A stretch of 64,000 nt of DNA from Salinadaptatus halalkaliphilus (lineage in GTDB: Archaea > Halobacteriota > Halobacteria > Halobacteriales > Natrialbaceae): assembly GCF_006543045.1 (NCBI RefSeq), contig NZ_RBZW01000077.1, positions 24,011 through 88,010 on the forward strand. Direction: 5' to 3'. Both the position numbers and the translations under genes were made by a program. Below the pieces are notes generated by a model. It did no database searches. It was not told the DNA's origin and saw nothing but the letters and a program-made list of their open reading frames with translations. Each line of letters starts with the position of its first letter. Position 1 is the stretch's first letter. Positions 8,478 through 18,008 of this stretch are shown piece after piece.

Positions 8478-9521
8478 TTACTTGTAGGAGAGTTCGAGGT
8501 CGCGAGCGCGCTCGAGGAGGCCCTCGTCGTAGTATTCTTCGGTCTGTGCGGGTCGCGTCGAGTCGATCGCACGGACCTGCTGGACCGTATTCCGGAAGTT
8601 TTTGAAGGTGGCTTCGTCGACCATCTGCCCATCGAGAGTCACCGCACCGGTACCCTCGCGTTTGGCCTCGTTGAACCGTTCGATCTTACTGACGTCACGC
8701 TCGAGCTCCTCGGGCGTCGGCATGTGGACGGTGTTTGCTTGAATGGTCTGTTTAGGGTACAGCGACCACGAGCCGTCCAGTCCGAGTTTGGCCTCGTGTT
8801 CGACTTGGTCGGCATAGGCGTCGGCGTTGTAGTAGGTCAACCCGGCGCGTTCCTTGAACAGATCGTCGAAGGGACCGCCGATCGAGAGGAGATCGGCGGC
8901 GCTGGACTCGTTCGAGAGGGCCTCGAGGAGGCCGTCCCACCGTGGCATCCCGTCGCCGAGGTTGCGGCCGCCGAGTTCAGCGGCGTAGTCGACTGGGCCG
9001 AAGACGAGTGCGGTCAGTCGGGAGTCTTCGCCGAACGTGGCGATTTCGCGCAGGTCGGAGCGGGCACGGCCGGTCTCGATGATGATCGAGAGGCCGATCG
9101 AGCCGTCCTCGTAGCCGTATTCGGCTTCGGCGTCGGCGACGACCTCTGCAGCGCGCTGGACATCCTCGAGACGGCCGACCTTTGGGACGACGACGCCGTC
9201 GATCTCGTCGCCGAGTTCGGAGACGAGGCGGTCGATCTGGTCGCGACCTTTCTCGCGGTACTCCTCGTCCTCGTAGCTCCACTCGACGCGGGGCCAGATT
9301 TCGCCGGGGAAGTCGTACTGTGGGACCTTCTCGATGGTGTTCTCGAGGCCCTCGGCTTTCATGTTTGGCGCGGTCCCGTCTTCCATATCGGGGACGAGCC
9401 AGTCGGGAGCCTGGAACCCCTCAGCCTCGAGTGCGGAGACGAGATACTTCGCCGAGTTCTCTTTTGGAACGGCGGCCGGTGCGGTCTGGAAGGTTCGACA
9501 GAGTTGGATGTCGTCGCTCAT
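8478..9521 (-). CDS. citE: Malyl-CoA/beta-methylmalyl-CoA lyase (CitE-like)
   Basis: This 347-residue CitE-like TIM-barrel lyase carries the family features: an early DWLVPDMEDGTAP (about residues 39-51) with the metal-binding acid, GVVVPKVGRLEDV (strand with a Lys), and SIIIETGRA (catalytic or metal Glu), then LVFGPVDYAAELGG. In the methylaspartate cycle it cleaves beta-methylmalyl-CoA to propionyl-CoA and glyoxylate. The adjoining mch, mal, glmE and glmS genes encode the preceding steps, so the assignment rests on both motif and context. Last gene of the minus-strand run, 54 bases after mch. Confidence 0.92.
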   Translation of the reverse strand: MSDDIQLCRTFQTAPAAVPKENSAKYLVSALEAEGFQAPDWLVPDMEDGTAPNMKAEGLENTIEKVPQYDFPGEIWPRVEWSYEDEEYREKGRDQIDRLVSELGDEIDGVVVPKVGRLEDVQRAAEVVADAEAEYGYEDGSIGLSIIIETGRARSDLREIATFGEDSRLTALVFGPVDYAAELGGRNLGDGMPRWDGLLEALSNESSAADLLSIGGPFDDLFKERAGLTYYNADAYADQVEHEAKLGLDGSWSLYPKQTIQANTVHMPTPEELERDVSKIERFNEAKREGTGAVTLDGQMVDEATFKNFRNTVQQVRAIDSTRPAQTEEYYDEGLLERARDLELSYK

Positions 9522-9575
9522 GTGTCTTGCATTGGAGTTGATGTCGTCTGCGGTCGATTGTACTATTCGATCGTG

Positions 9576-10631
9576 TTAGTTAGAACGCTTTTGGATTTCC
9601 GCCGTCCGGGTGCCAGAATAGACGGGTTCGTCGTCCTGGTTGAACGCGATGTGCTGGAAGCGAACCGTTCCAGCCTCGTCGCTCGAGGCGTCGTCGGCCG
9701 CCTGGAGGACGCGGGTAAAGGCGTAGACGGTGTCGCCGACGGCGACGAACGTGTGAAACGATTCGTCGTCGAAGCCGACCTCGCGCCAGGTCTGTTCGTC
9801 CGACCGTGCGTGACCCAGTGCGGTCGATCGAGTCACGTCGCCGTAGGTGACGATCGAACCCGACGGTGAGTCGGCCATCTCGTCGACGTTGTGGTGCTGT
9901 TTGGCCGTGTTCAGCGTCGCAAGCGGCAGGGAGGCGACGGTGACATCGTCCTGCGTGCGGCCGCGCTCGTGCCGGTAGGCAACGGCAGCGTTTTCGGCGT
10001 CGGCCCGCTCGAGGGCGTCGACGAAGTCCTCGAAGTAACCGCCCTCGGGCGTAACGAACGTTTCCGGAAGCGTTGGCTCGTCGTCTTCCTCGGCTGTCGC
10101 GCCACCGTCGGTCGCAACCGGTTCGCGACGCGGGATCATGTTCGTGCGCTCGTACGAGCAGAGTACGTCCCCCGTCTCTGGGTCCTTGCCGCGGGTTCGC
10201 CAGGAGACGATGCCGTACTCGGGTCGGGAACTCGAGGTCGCCGTATCGACGACTTCGCTCTCGACGTGGAGTTCGGTGCCGGCGTAGACCGGCGCTTCGG
10301 GGAAGCGAACGTCGGTACGACCGAGGAAGTAGCCACCCTTCTCACTCAGGTCCTCGACGGTGATGCCAAGCGTCGCTGCGGTGAGGTAGTCCGGGTGGAT
10401 CGGCGGCTCGTCGAAGTCACGCGCCTCGGCGGCGTCGGTTCGCCAGTAGGCGGGATCGTGGTTGAGTGTCTGGCCCATCCACTGTTCGTTCCCCCAGCGG
10501 GTCAGCGTGAGCCCGGGGTCGTGCTCGATGAGATCGCCCTCCTCGAAGTTCTCGAAGTAGTTCCCCTTCTCTCTGGTCTCGGCTTGCTCGAGTGCCTGTG
10601 CGAACGTGTCTGGATCCGTCCAGTCAGTCAT
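9576..10631 (-). CDS. mch: Mesaconyl-CoA hydratase (beta-methylmalyl-CoA dehydratase)
   Basis: A 351-residue double-hotdog protein of the MaoC superfamily, the length expected for haloarchaeal Mch. The first domain includes LTRWGNEQWMGQTLNHDPAYW (about residues 41-61, quoted as TRWGNEQWMGQTLNHDPAYW less its first residue), and the second includes TYGDVTRSTALGHARSD. It reversibly hydrates mesaconyl-C1-CoA to beta-methylmalyl-CoA in the methylaspartate cycle. The start overlaps the mal stop by eight bases, a sign of coupled translation. Confidence 0.92.
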   Translation of the reverse strand: MTDWTDPDTFAQALEQAETREKGNYFENFEEGDLIEHDPGLTLTRWGNEQWMGQTLNHDPAYWRTDAAEARDFDEPPIHPDYLTAATLGITVEDLSEKGGYFLGRTDVRFPEAPVYAGTELHVESEVVDTATSSSRPEYGIVSWRTRGKDPETGDVLCSYERTNMIPRREPVATDGGATAEEDDEPTLPETFVTPEGGYFEDFVDALERADAENAAVAYRHERGRTQDDVTVASLPLATLNTAKQHHNVDEMADSPSGSIVTYGDVTRSTALGHARSDEQTWREVGFDDESFHTFVAVGDTVYAFTRVLQAADDASSDEAGTVRFQHIAFNQDDEPVYSGTRTAEIQKRSN

Positions 10632-11901
10632 CCGCTGTCACCTCGTCGCTCTCGGTTGGTAACTGTTCCCGTTTGTGTCGCGCAATCGTCCGACGCATCT
10701 CGTTTTCGACGATCATGTAGCCCTCGTCGAATCCCATACCGGGCTTTGCGAGTACCTGTGCCGCATTCGTCGCGAGCGCGACGTGGGCACAGGCACGCGC
10801 GGAGGTTTCGGTCTCGTTGCAGGTCCCACCGAGGTAGGCACGCGTCTCCGTGCCCTCACAGTAGCGAACTGCCTGTCCACTGCGATGAATCCCACCGAGA
10901 TCGGGCGTCTTGACCTGCACGAGGTCGGCTGCGCCGGCGTCGACGAACGCCTGCACGTCCTCGAAGGTGTTACACCACTCGTCGGCGACGATGTCGACGC
11001 CGACGCCGGCGTCGGCCAGTCCCGCACGGAGTTCGACCATCGCGTCGATCTGGTCAGCGCGGTTGCCGACGTCCATCGGCCCTTCGATCTGGATCGGATA
11101 CGGCGCGGCCGCTGTCTCGAGGGCGGCGAAATAGTCGACGACCGCTGTGCGATCGTACGGCGCGTCGAAGACCTCGCCGATCATGCCGTAGACGTCGATG
11201 TGAAAGCGGGGCTCGTAGCCGTCCGGGCCGAGTTCCTGGGAGCGTTCGGTGAGCCACTCGACGTACTCGAGCAAGGTCTCGCCGTCCTCGCCGATCTTCT
11301 CGACGCTGTTGATCAGCGCGTGGGGCAAGACGGGGACGCCCTTGACGAACATCTTCTCGGTGTTGTTGTAGCGGTCGTCGCCGGACTGGCCGAAGACCGG
11401 CACCGGTTCCGTCGCGGGTTCGGTCCCGAGCGCGTCGGCCATGACGGCCGTCCGCGTCGTGTTCTGGGCCTCGGCCGCGGCCCCGAGCAGCGCCTGCGAA
11501 ACGCCGTATCGGATGGCGGTGTGCAGCTGGTCGCCCTCGACCGTCAGCGCCTCGAGCGTCTCGGCATTCTCGAGAAACGCAGTCGCGTCGCGACCTTCGA
11601 GTGCGTCGGCGACGGGCCCTTCGACGACGGGTGCGTATTCCTCGGCCTGGAACAGCGGGTCGCGCCCGCCAGCCCCGGAGTACTGCACCGCGGCACAGTC
11701 GCCGCGAACGACGGTACCGTCGGCGAGTTCGATGTCGACGATGAGCGTCTCGCCCGCCTGGCGAATCTCCTCGAAGCCGTCGGTGACGGGTTCGCCGTCG
11801 TAGGTAAAGCCGTCTTGCTGTGCACCCTGCTTGATCGCGCGCTGATCGTCGAAGAAGAACCCGGAAAAACCGGGCGTCGCGTGAATGCCTGTAATATCCA
11901 T
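10624..11901 (-). CDS. mal: Methylaspartate ammonia-lyase
   Basis: The 425-residue enolase-superfamily enzyme converts 3-methylaspartate to mesaconate and ammonia. Visible signatures are YPIQIEGPMDVGNRADQID (acidic metal ligand after strand), VGVDIVADEWCNTFEDVQ (DEWCNT, with the acidic metal ligands), and ADLVQVKTPDLGGIHRS (catalytic Lys in VQVKTPD). Length matches clostridial and haloarchaeal Mal. Lies between glmE (two-base gap) and mch (eight-base overlap) in one operon. Confidence 0.95.
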   Translation of the reverse strand: MDITGIHATPGFSGFFFDDQRAIKQGAQQDGFTYDGEPVTDGFEEIRQAGETLIVDIELADGTVVRGDCAAVQYSGAGGRDPLFQAEEYAPVVEGPVADALEGRDATAFLENAETLEALTVEGDQLHTAIRYGVSQALLGAAAEAQNTTRTAVMADALGTEPATEPVPVFGQSGDDRYNNTEKMFVKGVPVLPHALINSVEKIGEDGETLLEYVEWLTERSQELGPDGYEPRFHIDVYGMIGEVFDAPYDRTAVVDYFAALETAAAPYPIQIEGPMDVGNRADQIDAMVELRAGLADAGVGVDIVADEWCNTFEDVQAFVDAGAADLVQVKTPDLGGIHRSGQAVRYCEGTETRAYLGGTCNETETSARACAHVALATNAAQVLAKPGMGFDEGYMIVENEMRRTIARHKREQLPTESDEVTADD

Positions 11902-11903
11902 CG

Positions 11904-13337
11904 TTAGACGTTGCCCTGTGGGCGACCGATGAGTTTTCCGTCGCTGATCGCGTCGACGTCGTCTGCCACCATCCGGAACGACTGATCGCGCCCTTCCGTA
12001 CTGGCCCGGCGCGAGAGTCGCGCCTTGTGGATCTCCTTGATATCATCGTCCATCTCGAGGTCGGCCCACTCGAAGATGCGGACGCGACCGTCGTCGTCTC
12101 GAGCGGGGAGGACGGCCCCCGCGGCGCTGTCAGATGGTGCGAATGGGACATCGAGTGCGCCCGAATCGAAGGCCTTGAGCGTTCCCTGAACGACGTCGCC
12201 GTCGCCGTGCTCGAAGATAGTGTCCATCAGACAGCGCGTTTCGCGCTCGATGAGGTCCTGTTCTTCCTCGATGCCGTCGATATCGATCTTCTGCTCGATC
12301 GCCATGTCGATGACCTGCCGCGTCGTGCGCAGCCCGGAGGCGTTTGCCTCCTTGGTCGGAACCCCCTGGAACTCCTGTGGGGACTTGGTGATGACCTTAT
12401 CCGGCTGGGCGATGGCGGCGGTCATCCCGCCGAGGCTGATCACGCCGTTGGCACGGGCCTCGTCCGGCGGGAAGCCGCCCATCCACTCGTGGAAGACGGT
12501 GGTGACGACGACCTCGTCCGGGAGGTACTCGTTGCCCAGCTTCTTCAGGGCGTTCAGGGCGGCGACGTCCTGGACGACGTTGCCGACCTGCCCGTAACCG
12601 AGCGTGATCGAGCGCACGCCCTGCGTGGCGGCGAGTTTCCCCTCGACTAGCATGATCGCGATCGCGATCGACGGCGGGACGAGCGTCCCCGTGAGGGGAC
12701 CGAACGGCTCGCGGTTGATGCGAACGCCGCGTTCGGTGTACGCGCCGGCCAGTCGATCTACGAATTGCCACTTCTCGATCGTCTCCTCGAGGCCGTGTCG
12801 CTTGGTGTAGGGGATGTTGTAGGAGATCGGACCGCCCTCGAAGCTCTGGAAACCACCGGCAAACGTGATCGCCGCCAGCAGTCGGGCGTCCGGCGTGCCG
12901 TGGCGGACCTCGATCGGAGCGTCGACCTCGTCGATCAGCTTTCGGCAGCCGTCGACGCCGTGGTTCACCGCGGGGAATCCGTTGAGCGTGTCGTCGCCCG
13001 TCTCACGCGCCTTCTCGAGGCCCTGTTGGGCTTTCTCGTATTCGTTATCGCGCGTGTACGAGTCGATCGTGGTCGGAATGAGATCCGCCTTCCCCTCCTC
13101 GTGGAGGTACTTCGAGAGTTCGATCTGGTCGTCGAGTCGCGGAACGCCAGCTCGAGGCTGCAAGAGCGGCTTGTCCGCCGACTCGAGGACATCTGCAAAC
13201 CGTTTGTGGTCGGGCAGGGATTCGTGGTACTCGATGGCCTCCTCGAAGTCGACAGCTGCTCCGGTTGGCCAGTTCGATCGGATCTCTTCGTCGATACGCC
13301 GTAGCTCGTCGGCCGGTATACGTTCGTCTCGTATCAT
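11904..13337 (-). CDS. glmE: Glutamate mutase epsilon subunit (methylaspartate mutase E)
   Basis: A 477-residue TIM-barrel catalytic subunit. Recognisable stretches are PLLQPRAGVPRLDDQIEL near residues 55-72, FPAVNHGVDGCRKLIDEV (residues about 119-136), and VRHGTPDARLLAA with an Arg that binds the substrate carboxylate. With GlmS and adenosylcobalamin it interconverts glutamate and 3-methylaspartate. The stop is two bases before mal, and GlmS lies 21 bases upstream. Full length. Confidence 0.95.
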   Translation of the reverse strand: MIRDERIPADELRRIDEEIRSNWPTGAAVDFEEAIEYHESLPDHKRFADVLESADKPLLQPRAGVPRLDDQIELSKYLHEEGKADLIPTTIDSYTRDNEYEKAQQGLEKARETGDDTLNGFPAVNHGVDGCRKLIDEVDAPIEVRHGTPDARLLAAITFAGGFQSFEGGPISYNIPYTKRHGLEETIEKWQFVDRLAGAYTERGVRINREPFGPLTGTLVPPSIAIAIMLVEGKLAATQGVRSITLGYGQVGNVVQDVAALNALKKLGNEYLPDEVVVTTVFHEWMGGFPPDEARANGVISLGGMTAAIAQPDKVITKSPQEFQGVPTKEANASGLRTTRQVIDMAIEQKIDIDGIEEEQDLIERETRCLMDTIFEHGDGDVVQGTLKAFDSGALDVPFAPSDSAAGAVLPARDDDGRVRIFEWADLEMDDDIKEIHKARLSRRASTEGRDQSFRMVADDVDAISDGKLIGRPQGNV

Positions 13338-13358
13338 CTACGAATTCACAGTCGACAT

Positions 13359-13799
13359 CTAGGAACTGATCCGTGGACGCTCCGACTCGGTCGGTCTGAT
13401 ATCTAAGTCCGTCCGGAGGGCGGCGATCGCCTCTTCCGGGTCGGTCTCGGAGTCGAAGACGCGGTCAAACCCGAGCGCTTCGAACGTCTCTCGAGTTCGG
13501 TCCCAATCGTCTTGCCCGACCGCCAGGTTGCCGCCGATGTAGCTGACGGCGTCGACCCCTCGAGACTCGAGGACGTCGTGAAAGCCCTGGCAGTCCTGCT
13601 CGGCGTGGCCGTAGAGCGAGGAGACCAGTACAGCGTTGGCGTCGTGTGCTACCGCGGCCTCGGCGAACTCCTCCTGGGAGGTCTGAACGCCGAGGTTGAC
13701 GACATCGAAGCCAGCTGCACTGAAGGCCTGCTCTAAGATTGTGATTCCAACGACGTGGGCATCCGAGCCGATCACGCCGAGGACGACCGTTTGGGACAT
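13359..13799 (-). CDS. glmS: Glutamate mutase sigma subunit (B12-binding)
   Basis: A 146-residue Rossmann-like cobalamin-binding protein. The D-x-H-x-x-G motif is explicit in SDAHVVGITILEQAF (Asp, His and Gly near residues 12-17), with LVSSLYGHAEQD and SYIGGNLAVG as the second and third nucleotide-tail contacts. The start MSQTVVLGV at 13799 is preferred over an upstream start at 13814, because a TATA box at 13826-13832 puts transcription start close to 13800. First gene of the methylaspartate operon. Confidence 0.95.
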   Translation of the reverse strand: MSQTVVLGVIGSDAHVVGITILEQAFSAAGFDVVNLGVQTSQEEFAEAAVAHDANAVLVSSLYGHAEQDCQGFHDVLESRGVDAVSYIGGNLAVGQDDWDRTRETFEALGFDRVFDSETDPEEAIAALRTDLDIRPTESERPRISS

Positions 13800-13825
13800 C
13801 GTATTCAAAACCATGATAGACGCCC

Positions 13826-13833
13826 CTATAAAC
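13826..13833 (-). promoter_or_regulatory. TATA box of the glmS-glmE-mal-mch-citE operon
   Basis: The minus strand reads GTTTATAG at 27-34 bases upstream of the glmS ATG, the classical archaeal TATA position for a leaderless message. The 150-base divergent gap to mct holds further AT-rich stretches near 13834-13864 that may include the mct promoter or regulator sites; I could not pick one out. Confidence 0.6.
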
Positions 13834-13950
13834 TTAATGATCTTCCATGATAATACTCCTTAAACATCCTAGCAGCAGCCCTATGTCATGAATCCACATC
13901 CTCATGATCGATGGCAACAGTTTTTGTCGGCGTGACGCAATCGGTGGTAC

Positions 13951-15123
13951 ATGGGAGCGCTTTCGAATCTGCGCGTGTTGGATCTGACCCAGGTTCTCGC
14001 TGGACCGTACTGTACGATGTTACTCGCGGATATGGGCGCGGACGTAGTCAAAATCGAACGTCCCGGCGGCGATATGATCCGGTCGAATCCGCCGTTCGTC
14101 GACGACCCCGAGGAGGAGGCCTACGGCGGCTACTTCCAGAGTGTCAACCGCGGCAAGAAGAGTATCGAACTGAACTTAGGCGACGACGAGGACCGCGAGG
14201 ACTTCCTCTCGCTGGTCGAGGAAGCCGATATCGTCGTCGAGAACTACCGGGCAGGCACGATGGAAAAGTACGATCTCGGCTACGAGACGCTTACCGAGTA
14301 CAACGAGGATCTCATCTACTCCTCGATCCGAGGCTTTGGCGACCCGCGGACGGGTGAAACTGACCGACAGGGCCAGCCCTCGTTCGACCTCATCGCGCAG
14401 GCACTCGGCGGGGTCATGGAAACCACCGGCCAACCCGACGGCCCACCGACCAAGACCGGTCCCGGCGTCGGCGACCTCTTTACCGCGACGCTGAACTGCA
14501 TCGGCATCCTCGCGGCCGTCAACCACCGCGAACAGACCGGCGAAGGCCAGTACGTCGACACTGGCATGTACGACTCGATGATCTCCTTTACCGAGCGTGC
14601 CATCTACCAGCAGTCCTACACCGGCGAGGCGCCATCCCGACGTGGGAACTCCCACCCGACGCTGTTTCCCTACGACGCCTTCGAGACTGCCGACGGCTAC
14701 GCCGTCATCGCCGCGTTCAACAACAACCACTGGGCGGAACTCTGTAATGCGATGGAGCGTGACGACCTCGCCGAGTCGTATGCGACGACGCCGGAACGCC
14801 TCGCAAACCGCGAGACGCTTCACGAAGAGATCGGCGAGTGGGCCGGCGAGTTGACCAACGACGAACTCGTCGATATCCTCGAGGGGCGCGTCCCGGCCGC
14901 GAAGGTCCAAACGACCGAGGAAATCTTCGACGACCCACACATTCACACGCGTGATATGCTCGTCCCCGTCGAACAGCCCGGTGCGGGCGACGATGTCGAG
15001 ATCGCGGGCACCCCTATCAAGATGACCGAAACGCCGCCCGAGCCCCGGGGTCGCGCGCCGTTGCTCGACGAACACCGAGACGAAGTGTTGGGCGAGGAGC
15101 CCGAGACGACGGCCGACGACTGA
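13951..15123 (+). CDS. mct: Succinyl-CoA:mesaconate CoA-transferase
   Basis: A 390-residue class III CoA-transferase (CaiB/BaiF). Family marks are LRVLDLTQVLAGPYCTMLLAD near the N-terminus (about residues 7-27), ADVVKIERPGGD, and YSSIRGFGD, followed by FDLIAQALGG, with the catalytic Asp expected in the segment around residue 165 (GPGVGDLF). It would activate mesaconate to mesaconyl-CoA, feeding mch. The gene is divergent from glmS with 151 bases between starts, which fits shared control. Specificity is inferred from context. Confidence 0.9.
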   Translation: MGALSNLRVLDLTQVLAGPYCTMLLADMGADVVKIERPGGDMIRSNPPFVDDPEEEAYGGYFQSVNRGKKSIELNLGDDEDREDFLSLVEEADIVVENYRAGTMEKYDLGYETLTEYNEDLIYSSIRGFGDPRTGETDRQGQPSFDLIAQALGGVMETTGQPDGPPTKTGPGVGDLFTATLNCIGILAAVNHREQTGEGQYVDTGMYDSMISFTERAIYQQSYTGEAPSRRGNSHPTLFPYDAFETADGYAVIAAFNNNHWAELCNAMERDDLAESYATTPERLANRETLHEEIGEWAGELTNDELVDILEGRVPAAKVQTTEEIFDDPHIHTRDMLVPVEQPGAGDDVEIAGTPIKMTETPPEPRGRAPLLDEHRDEVLGEEPETTADD

Positions 15124-15221
15124 TCGTCTGGGACGGATTTCTGGAACCGCCAACAAGCCCACCGTCTCGCCAGTCTGCTCGAGTCAGATCATTCTTGGAT
15201 CGGGAACGCGTACGGACGGCT

Positions 15222-15503
15222 ATGACCGACGAGGACGACGTGACCGACGATAGCGAGAACTGGATGGCCCCTATCGACGGCGACATCCTCGAGCTGATGC
15301 GAGACGACGACATTTTCACCCCGGACGACATCGCCGAGTACGACATCTGCCGCGGGCCGGACGCAGCCTATCGGTGTCGCGAATTGGCCAAACGTGGCCT
15401 CCTGCAAAAGCACGCGACCGGGATGTACGATATCACTGAGCTGGGCGAGCAGTTTCTCGCGGGCGAAGTCGACCCGATCGAACTCGAGATCGAAGACGAG
15501 TAG
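15222..15503 (+). CDS. Winged-helix regulator, PhiH1-repressor-like
   Basis: A 93-residue acidic protein with a winged-helix core (about residues 20-75): DGDILELMRDDDIFTPDDIA, then YRCRELAKRGLLQKHATGMY. It resembles the small PhiH1-repressor-like family common in haloarchaea. ATG 15222 was chosen because the upstream frame adds nine residues without family support. It lies about 100 bases after mct on the same strand and could be cotranscribed; whether it controls the methylaspartate genes is unknown. Confidence 0.75.
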   Translation: MTDEDDVTDDSENWMAPIDGDILELMRDDDIFTPDDIAEYDICRGPDAAYRCRELAKRGLLQKHATGMYDITELGEQFLAGEVDPIELEIEDE

Positions 15504-15634
15504 CGATCCACCGGCGTGGCCCCGGGATATGCCCCAATCGCGCCGGAAGCGACACACTGCAGTCTACGAGCGCCGACGCATCCGACCGGCCGACGCTAAG
15601 AGAGGCCCACCACCAGTGCAGGCGGAGAACGCCA

Positions 15635-16210
15635 CTACAAATCCTCCGGCTGCGTGCCGATACCCTCGAGCCAGCCCGGGGGCTGTGCCGCGCTGGGATC
15701 TGCGTGCTCGCGTTTGAGTACCATCGGCGTCCGCTCGAGGCTGAGGACGAGGTCGCCGTCCTGGTTGTACGCGCGGAGTTCGGTTTCGACGATGCCGACG
15801 TGGTCGCGGGACTCGAGTTCGCGCTTCGAGAGGACTTCGCTCTCGGCGTAGATCGTATCGCCGTGGTAGACGGGGTTGTGGTGGCGGATGTCGTCGTAGC
15901 CGAGGTTCGCGGTGGCGTTGACCGAGACGTCGATGACGCTCATGCCGACCGCCAGCGCGATGACGAACGTGCCGTCGACGAGCCGTTCGCCGAACTCCGT
16001 CTGGGCTGCGTAGGCCTCGTTGAAGTGCATCGGGTTGAGGTTCATCGTCACGTTCGTCATCCAAACGTTGTCCGTCTCGGTGACGGTCCGACCGAACGGG
16101 TGCTTGTAGACGTCGCCAACGGAGAAATCCTCGTAGTAGCGGCCGTGCCAGCCGGCGACGATGTTCTTGTCAGTCTCCTCACTGTCGGAATCGGGCGTTT
16201 CCTCTGCCAT
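15635..16210 (-). CDS. MaoC-family hotdog dehydratase
   Basis: A 191-residue single-hotdog protein with the pattern YEDFSVGDVYKHPFGRTVTE and then TMNLNPMHFNEAYAAQTEFG. The final His lies where R-specific enoyl-CoA hydratases have theirs, but the Asp of the usual D-x-N-P-x-H is Asn here, as in a subfamily of MaoC proteins I recall with TMN-type motifs. It probably hydrates or dehydrates an unknown CoA thioester. It sits beside an acyl-CoA ligase on the same strand; the gap of 113 bases leaves the operon question open. Confidence 0.8.
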   Translation of the reverse strand: MAEETPDSDSEETDKNIVAGWHGRYYEDFSVGDVYKHPFGRTVTETDNVWMTNVTMNLNPMHFNEAYAAQTEFGERLVDGTFVIALAVGMSVIDVSVNATANLGYDDIRHHNPVYHGDTIYAESEVLSKRELESRDHVGIVETELRAYNQDGDLVLSLERTPMVLKREHADPSAAQPPGWLEGIGTQPEDL

Positions 16211-16323
16211 ACGTTGGCGTTGGCCGGGGAGGTAGTGAACCGTTCCGATATCGATCGACCGGCGGAACCGATCGCCGGTCGAGGGCGGGGTCGGCTCCCG
16301 GCGCCCACCCCAGATCGATCGCG

Positions 16324-17943
16324 TTAGAATCGGTTTGCGACGCGGTCGCGAAGCGCCGTTTTCTGGACTTTCTCGCCGTTCGGTCCCGCCGTCGTCGGGA
16401 ATGCGTCGACGAATTCGAAGGCGGCCGGGACCTTGTAATCGGCGACGCGATCATCGAGGAACGACTCGAGGTCGGCCTCGGAGATGTCCCCGTCGGCGAC
16501 GACAAACGCGACGGGCACCTCGCCGTGGCGCGGGTGGGACGCACCGACGACCTCGCAGGCGTCGACGGCGGGGTGGTCCTCGACGGCGGCCTGAATCTCG
16601 GGTGGGGCGACGAGAAAGCCACGCGTCCGCAGTGCGTCGTCTAACCGCGAGCGGTAGTAGACGTAGCCGTCGGCGTCTTTCCTACAGAGGTCGCCGGTGT
16701 AGAACCAGCCTGCATCGTCGAAGGCCTCGGCGGTCGCCTCGGGCTTGTCGAGATAGCTCTCCGCGACCAGGTAGCCCCGGAGTGCGAGTTCGCCTTCCTC
16801 GCCAGGTGGCCGTTGCTCGTGGCTTTCGGGGTCGACGATTTTCGAGTCGATAGCGGGATGAATCGGTGGCCCGCCGACCCGCTTGCGGCGCTCGAGCGGA
16901 TCGTCGGGATCGCCGACGAAAATCTGGCTGTTGGCCTCCGAGAGGCCGTAGGGCTGGACAACCGGAAAGCCGAACGTCTCCTCGATGCGGTCGAACAGGG
17001 CGTCGTCGAACCCCTTGCTGACGAAGCCGACGACACCGGACTCGACCGTCTCGACGCGCGGGCGCGAGAACGATTCGTGCTCGAGCATGCGTTCGAACAT
17101 TACGCCGAGGCCAGTAAGGACGGTCCCATCGTGCTCGTCGAGAAGCCGGATCGTCTCGCCGGGATCGAAGTGAGTCTGGGTCACGAGCGTCGCGCCCGTC
17201 GCGAGATGGCTGAACAGCGTGTTGTACCCCCAGATGCCACAGAACGGCAGGGTCGCGACGCCGATGTCCGAAGCGGTCATCTCGAGGTGATCGGCGACGT
17301 TCGCGGCGTGGTTCAACAGTGATCGACTCGACTGGAGACAGCCCTTGGGATCGCTCGTCGTGCCGCTGGTGTAGAAGATCGCAGCGGGTGTCCGGGGATC
17401 GCTCGCCGGCTCGATCTCCCGGCGGTCGCGTCCGACCGCGAGCACCGCCTCGTAGTCACGGGTGGCCGGCACCGTCTCGTCGGGCTCGAGGCTGACGACG
17501 GCCTCGAGATCCGGGTACGTGGCTGATTCGAACGTCTCGGGCGTCGACTCGGCGGTCGCGGGAACGGCGTCGGCCAACATCTCGTGATACTGGCGGCCCA
17601 GCAGCGATCGTTCGGTGACGAGCACGCTCGCGCTCGAATCTGCGAGTATGTACTCGAGTTCGTGGGTTCGATAGCGGGTGTTGACCGCGACCATCGCCGC
17701 GCCGAGATACGAGGCCGCGAGCTGACAGACGATCCATTCGGGACGGTTACCGAGCCAGACCGCGACGATGTCGCCGGACCCCACGCCGAGGTCGGCTAAT
17801 CCGTGCGCGAGCGAGCGGCTATCCGCGAGAAGGTCCCCGTAGCACCACTCTTCTCCCTCGAAGACGACGGCCGTCCGTTCCGGTTCGTCGGCTGCGACGG
17901 CGGCGATCCCTTCGTAGATCGTCTCTTCCGGCCATGTGAGCAT
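16324..17943 (-). CDS. Class I adenylate-forming acyl-CoA synthetase
   Basis: The 539-residue enzyme has the AMP-binding signature AIFYTSGTTSDPKGC (A3), an A5-like QPYGLSEANSQ, and YTGDLCRKDADGYVYYRSR (A7-A8), with the catalytic Lys of A10 expected in GEKVQKTALRD near the C-terminus. It should couple a carboxylic acid with ATP and CoA. ATG 17943 is used instead of an earlier GTG at 17952. The substrate is not predictable; MaoC and a ferredoxin are neighbours. Full length for the family. Confidence 0.88.
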   Translation of the reverse strand: MLTWPEETIYEGIAAVAADEPERTAVVFEGEEWCYGDLLADSRSLAHGLADLGVGSGDIVAVWLGNRPEWIVCQLAASYLGAAMVAVNTRYRTHELEYILADSSASVLVTERSLLGRQYHEMLADAVPATAESTPETFESATYPDLEAVVSLEPDETVPATRDYEAVLAVGRDRREIEPASDPRTPAAIFYTSGTTSDPKGCLQSSRSLLNHAANVADHLEMTASDIGVATLPFCGIWGYNTLFSHLATGATLVTQTHFDPGETIRLLDEHDGTVLTGLGVMFERMLEHESFSRPRVETVESGVVGFVSKGFDDALFDRIEETFGFPVVQPYGLSEANSQIFVGDPDDPLERRKRVGGPPIHPAIDSKIVDPESHEQRPPGEEGELALRGYLVAESYLDKPEATAEAFDDAGWFYTGDLCRKDADGYVYYRSRLDDALRTRGFLVAPPEIQAAVEDHPAVDACEVVGASHPRHGEVPVAFVVADGDISEADLESFLDDRVADYKVPAAFEFVDAFPTTAGPNGEKVQKTALRDRVANRF

Positions 17944-18008
17944 TGCTACCACGGTTGTGGCTGCGCTGATAAAATCGTTACCGATGACTCACAACGTCGG
18001 TCGTCTGC

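Noticed and set aside
10675..11907. A 410-codon plus-strand frame opposite methylaspartate ammonia-lyase
   Set aside because: Shadow of the mal gene, which has its catalytic motifs on the other strand.
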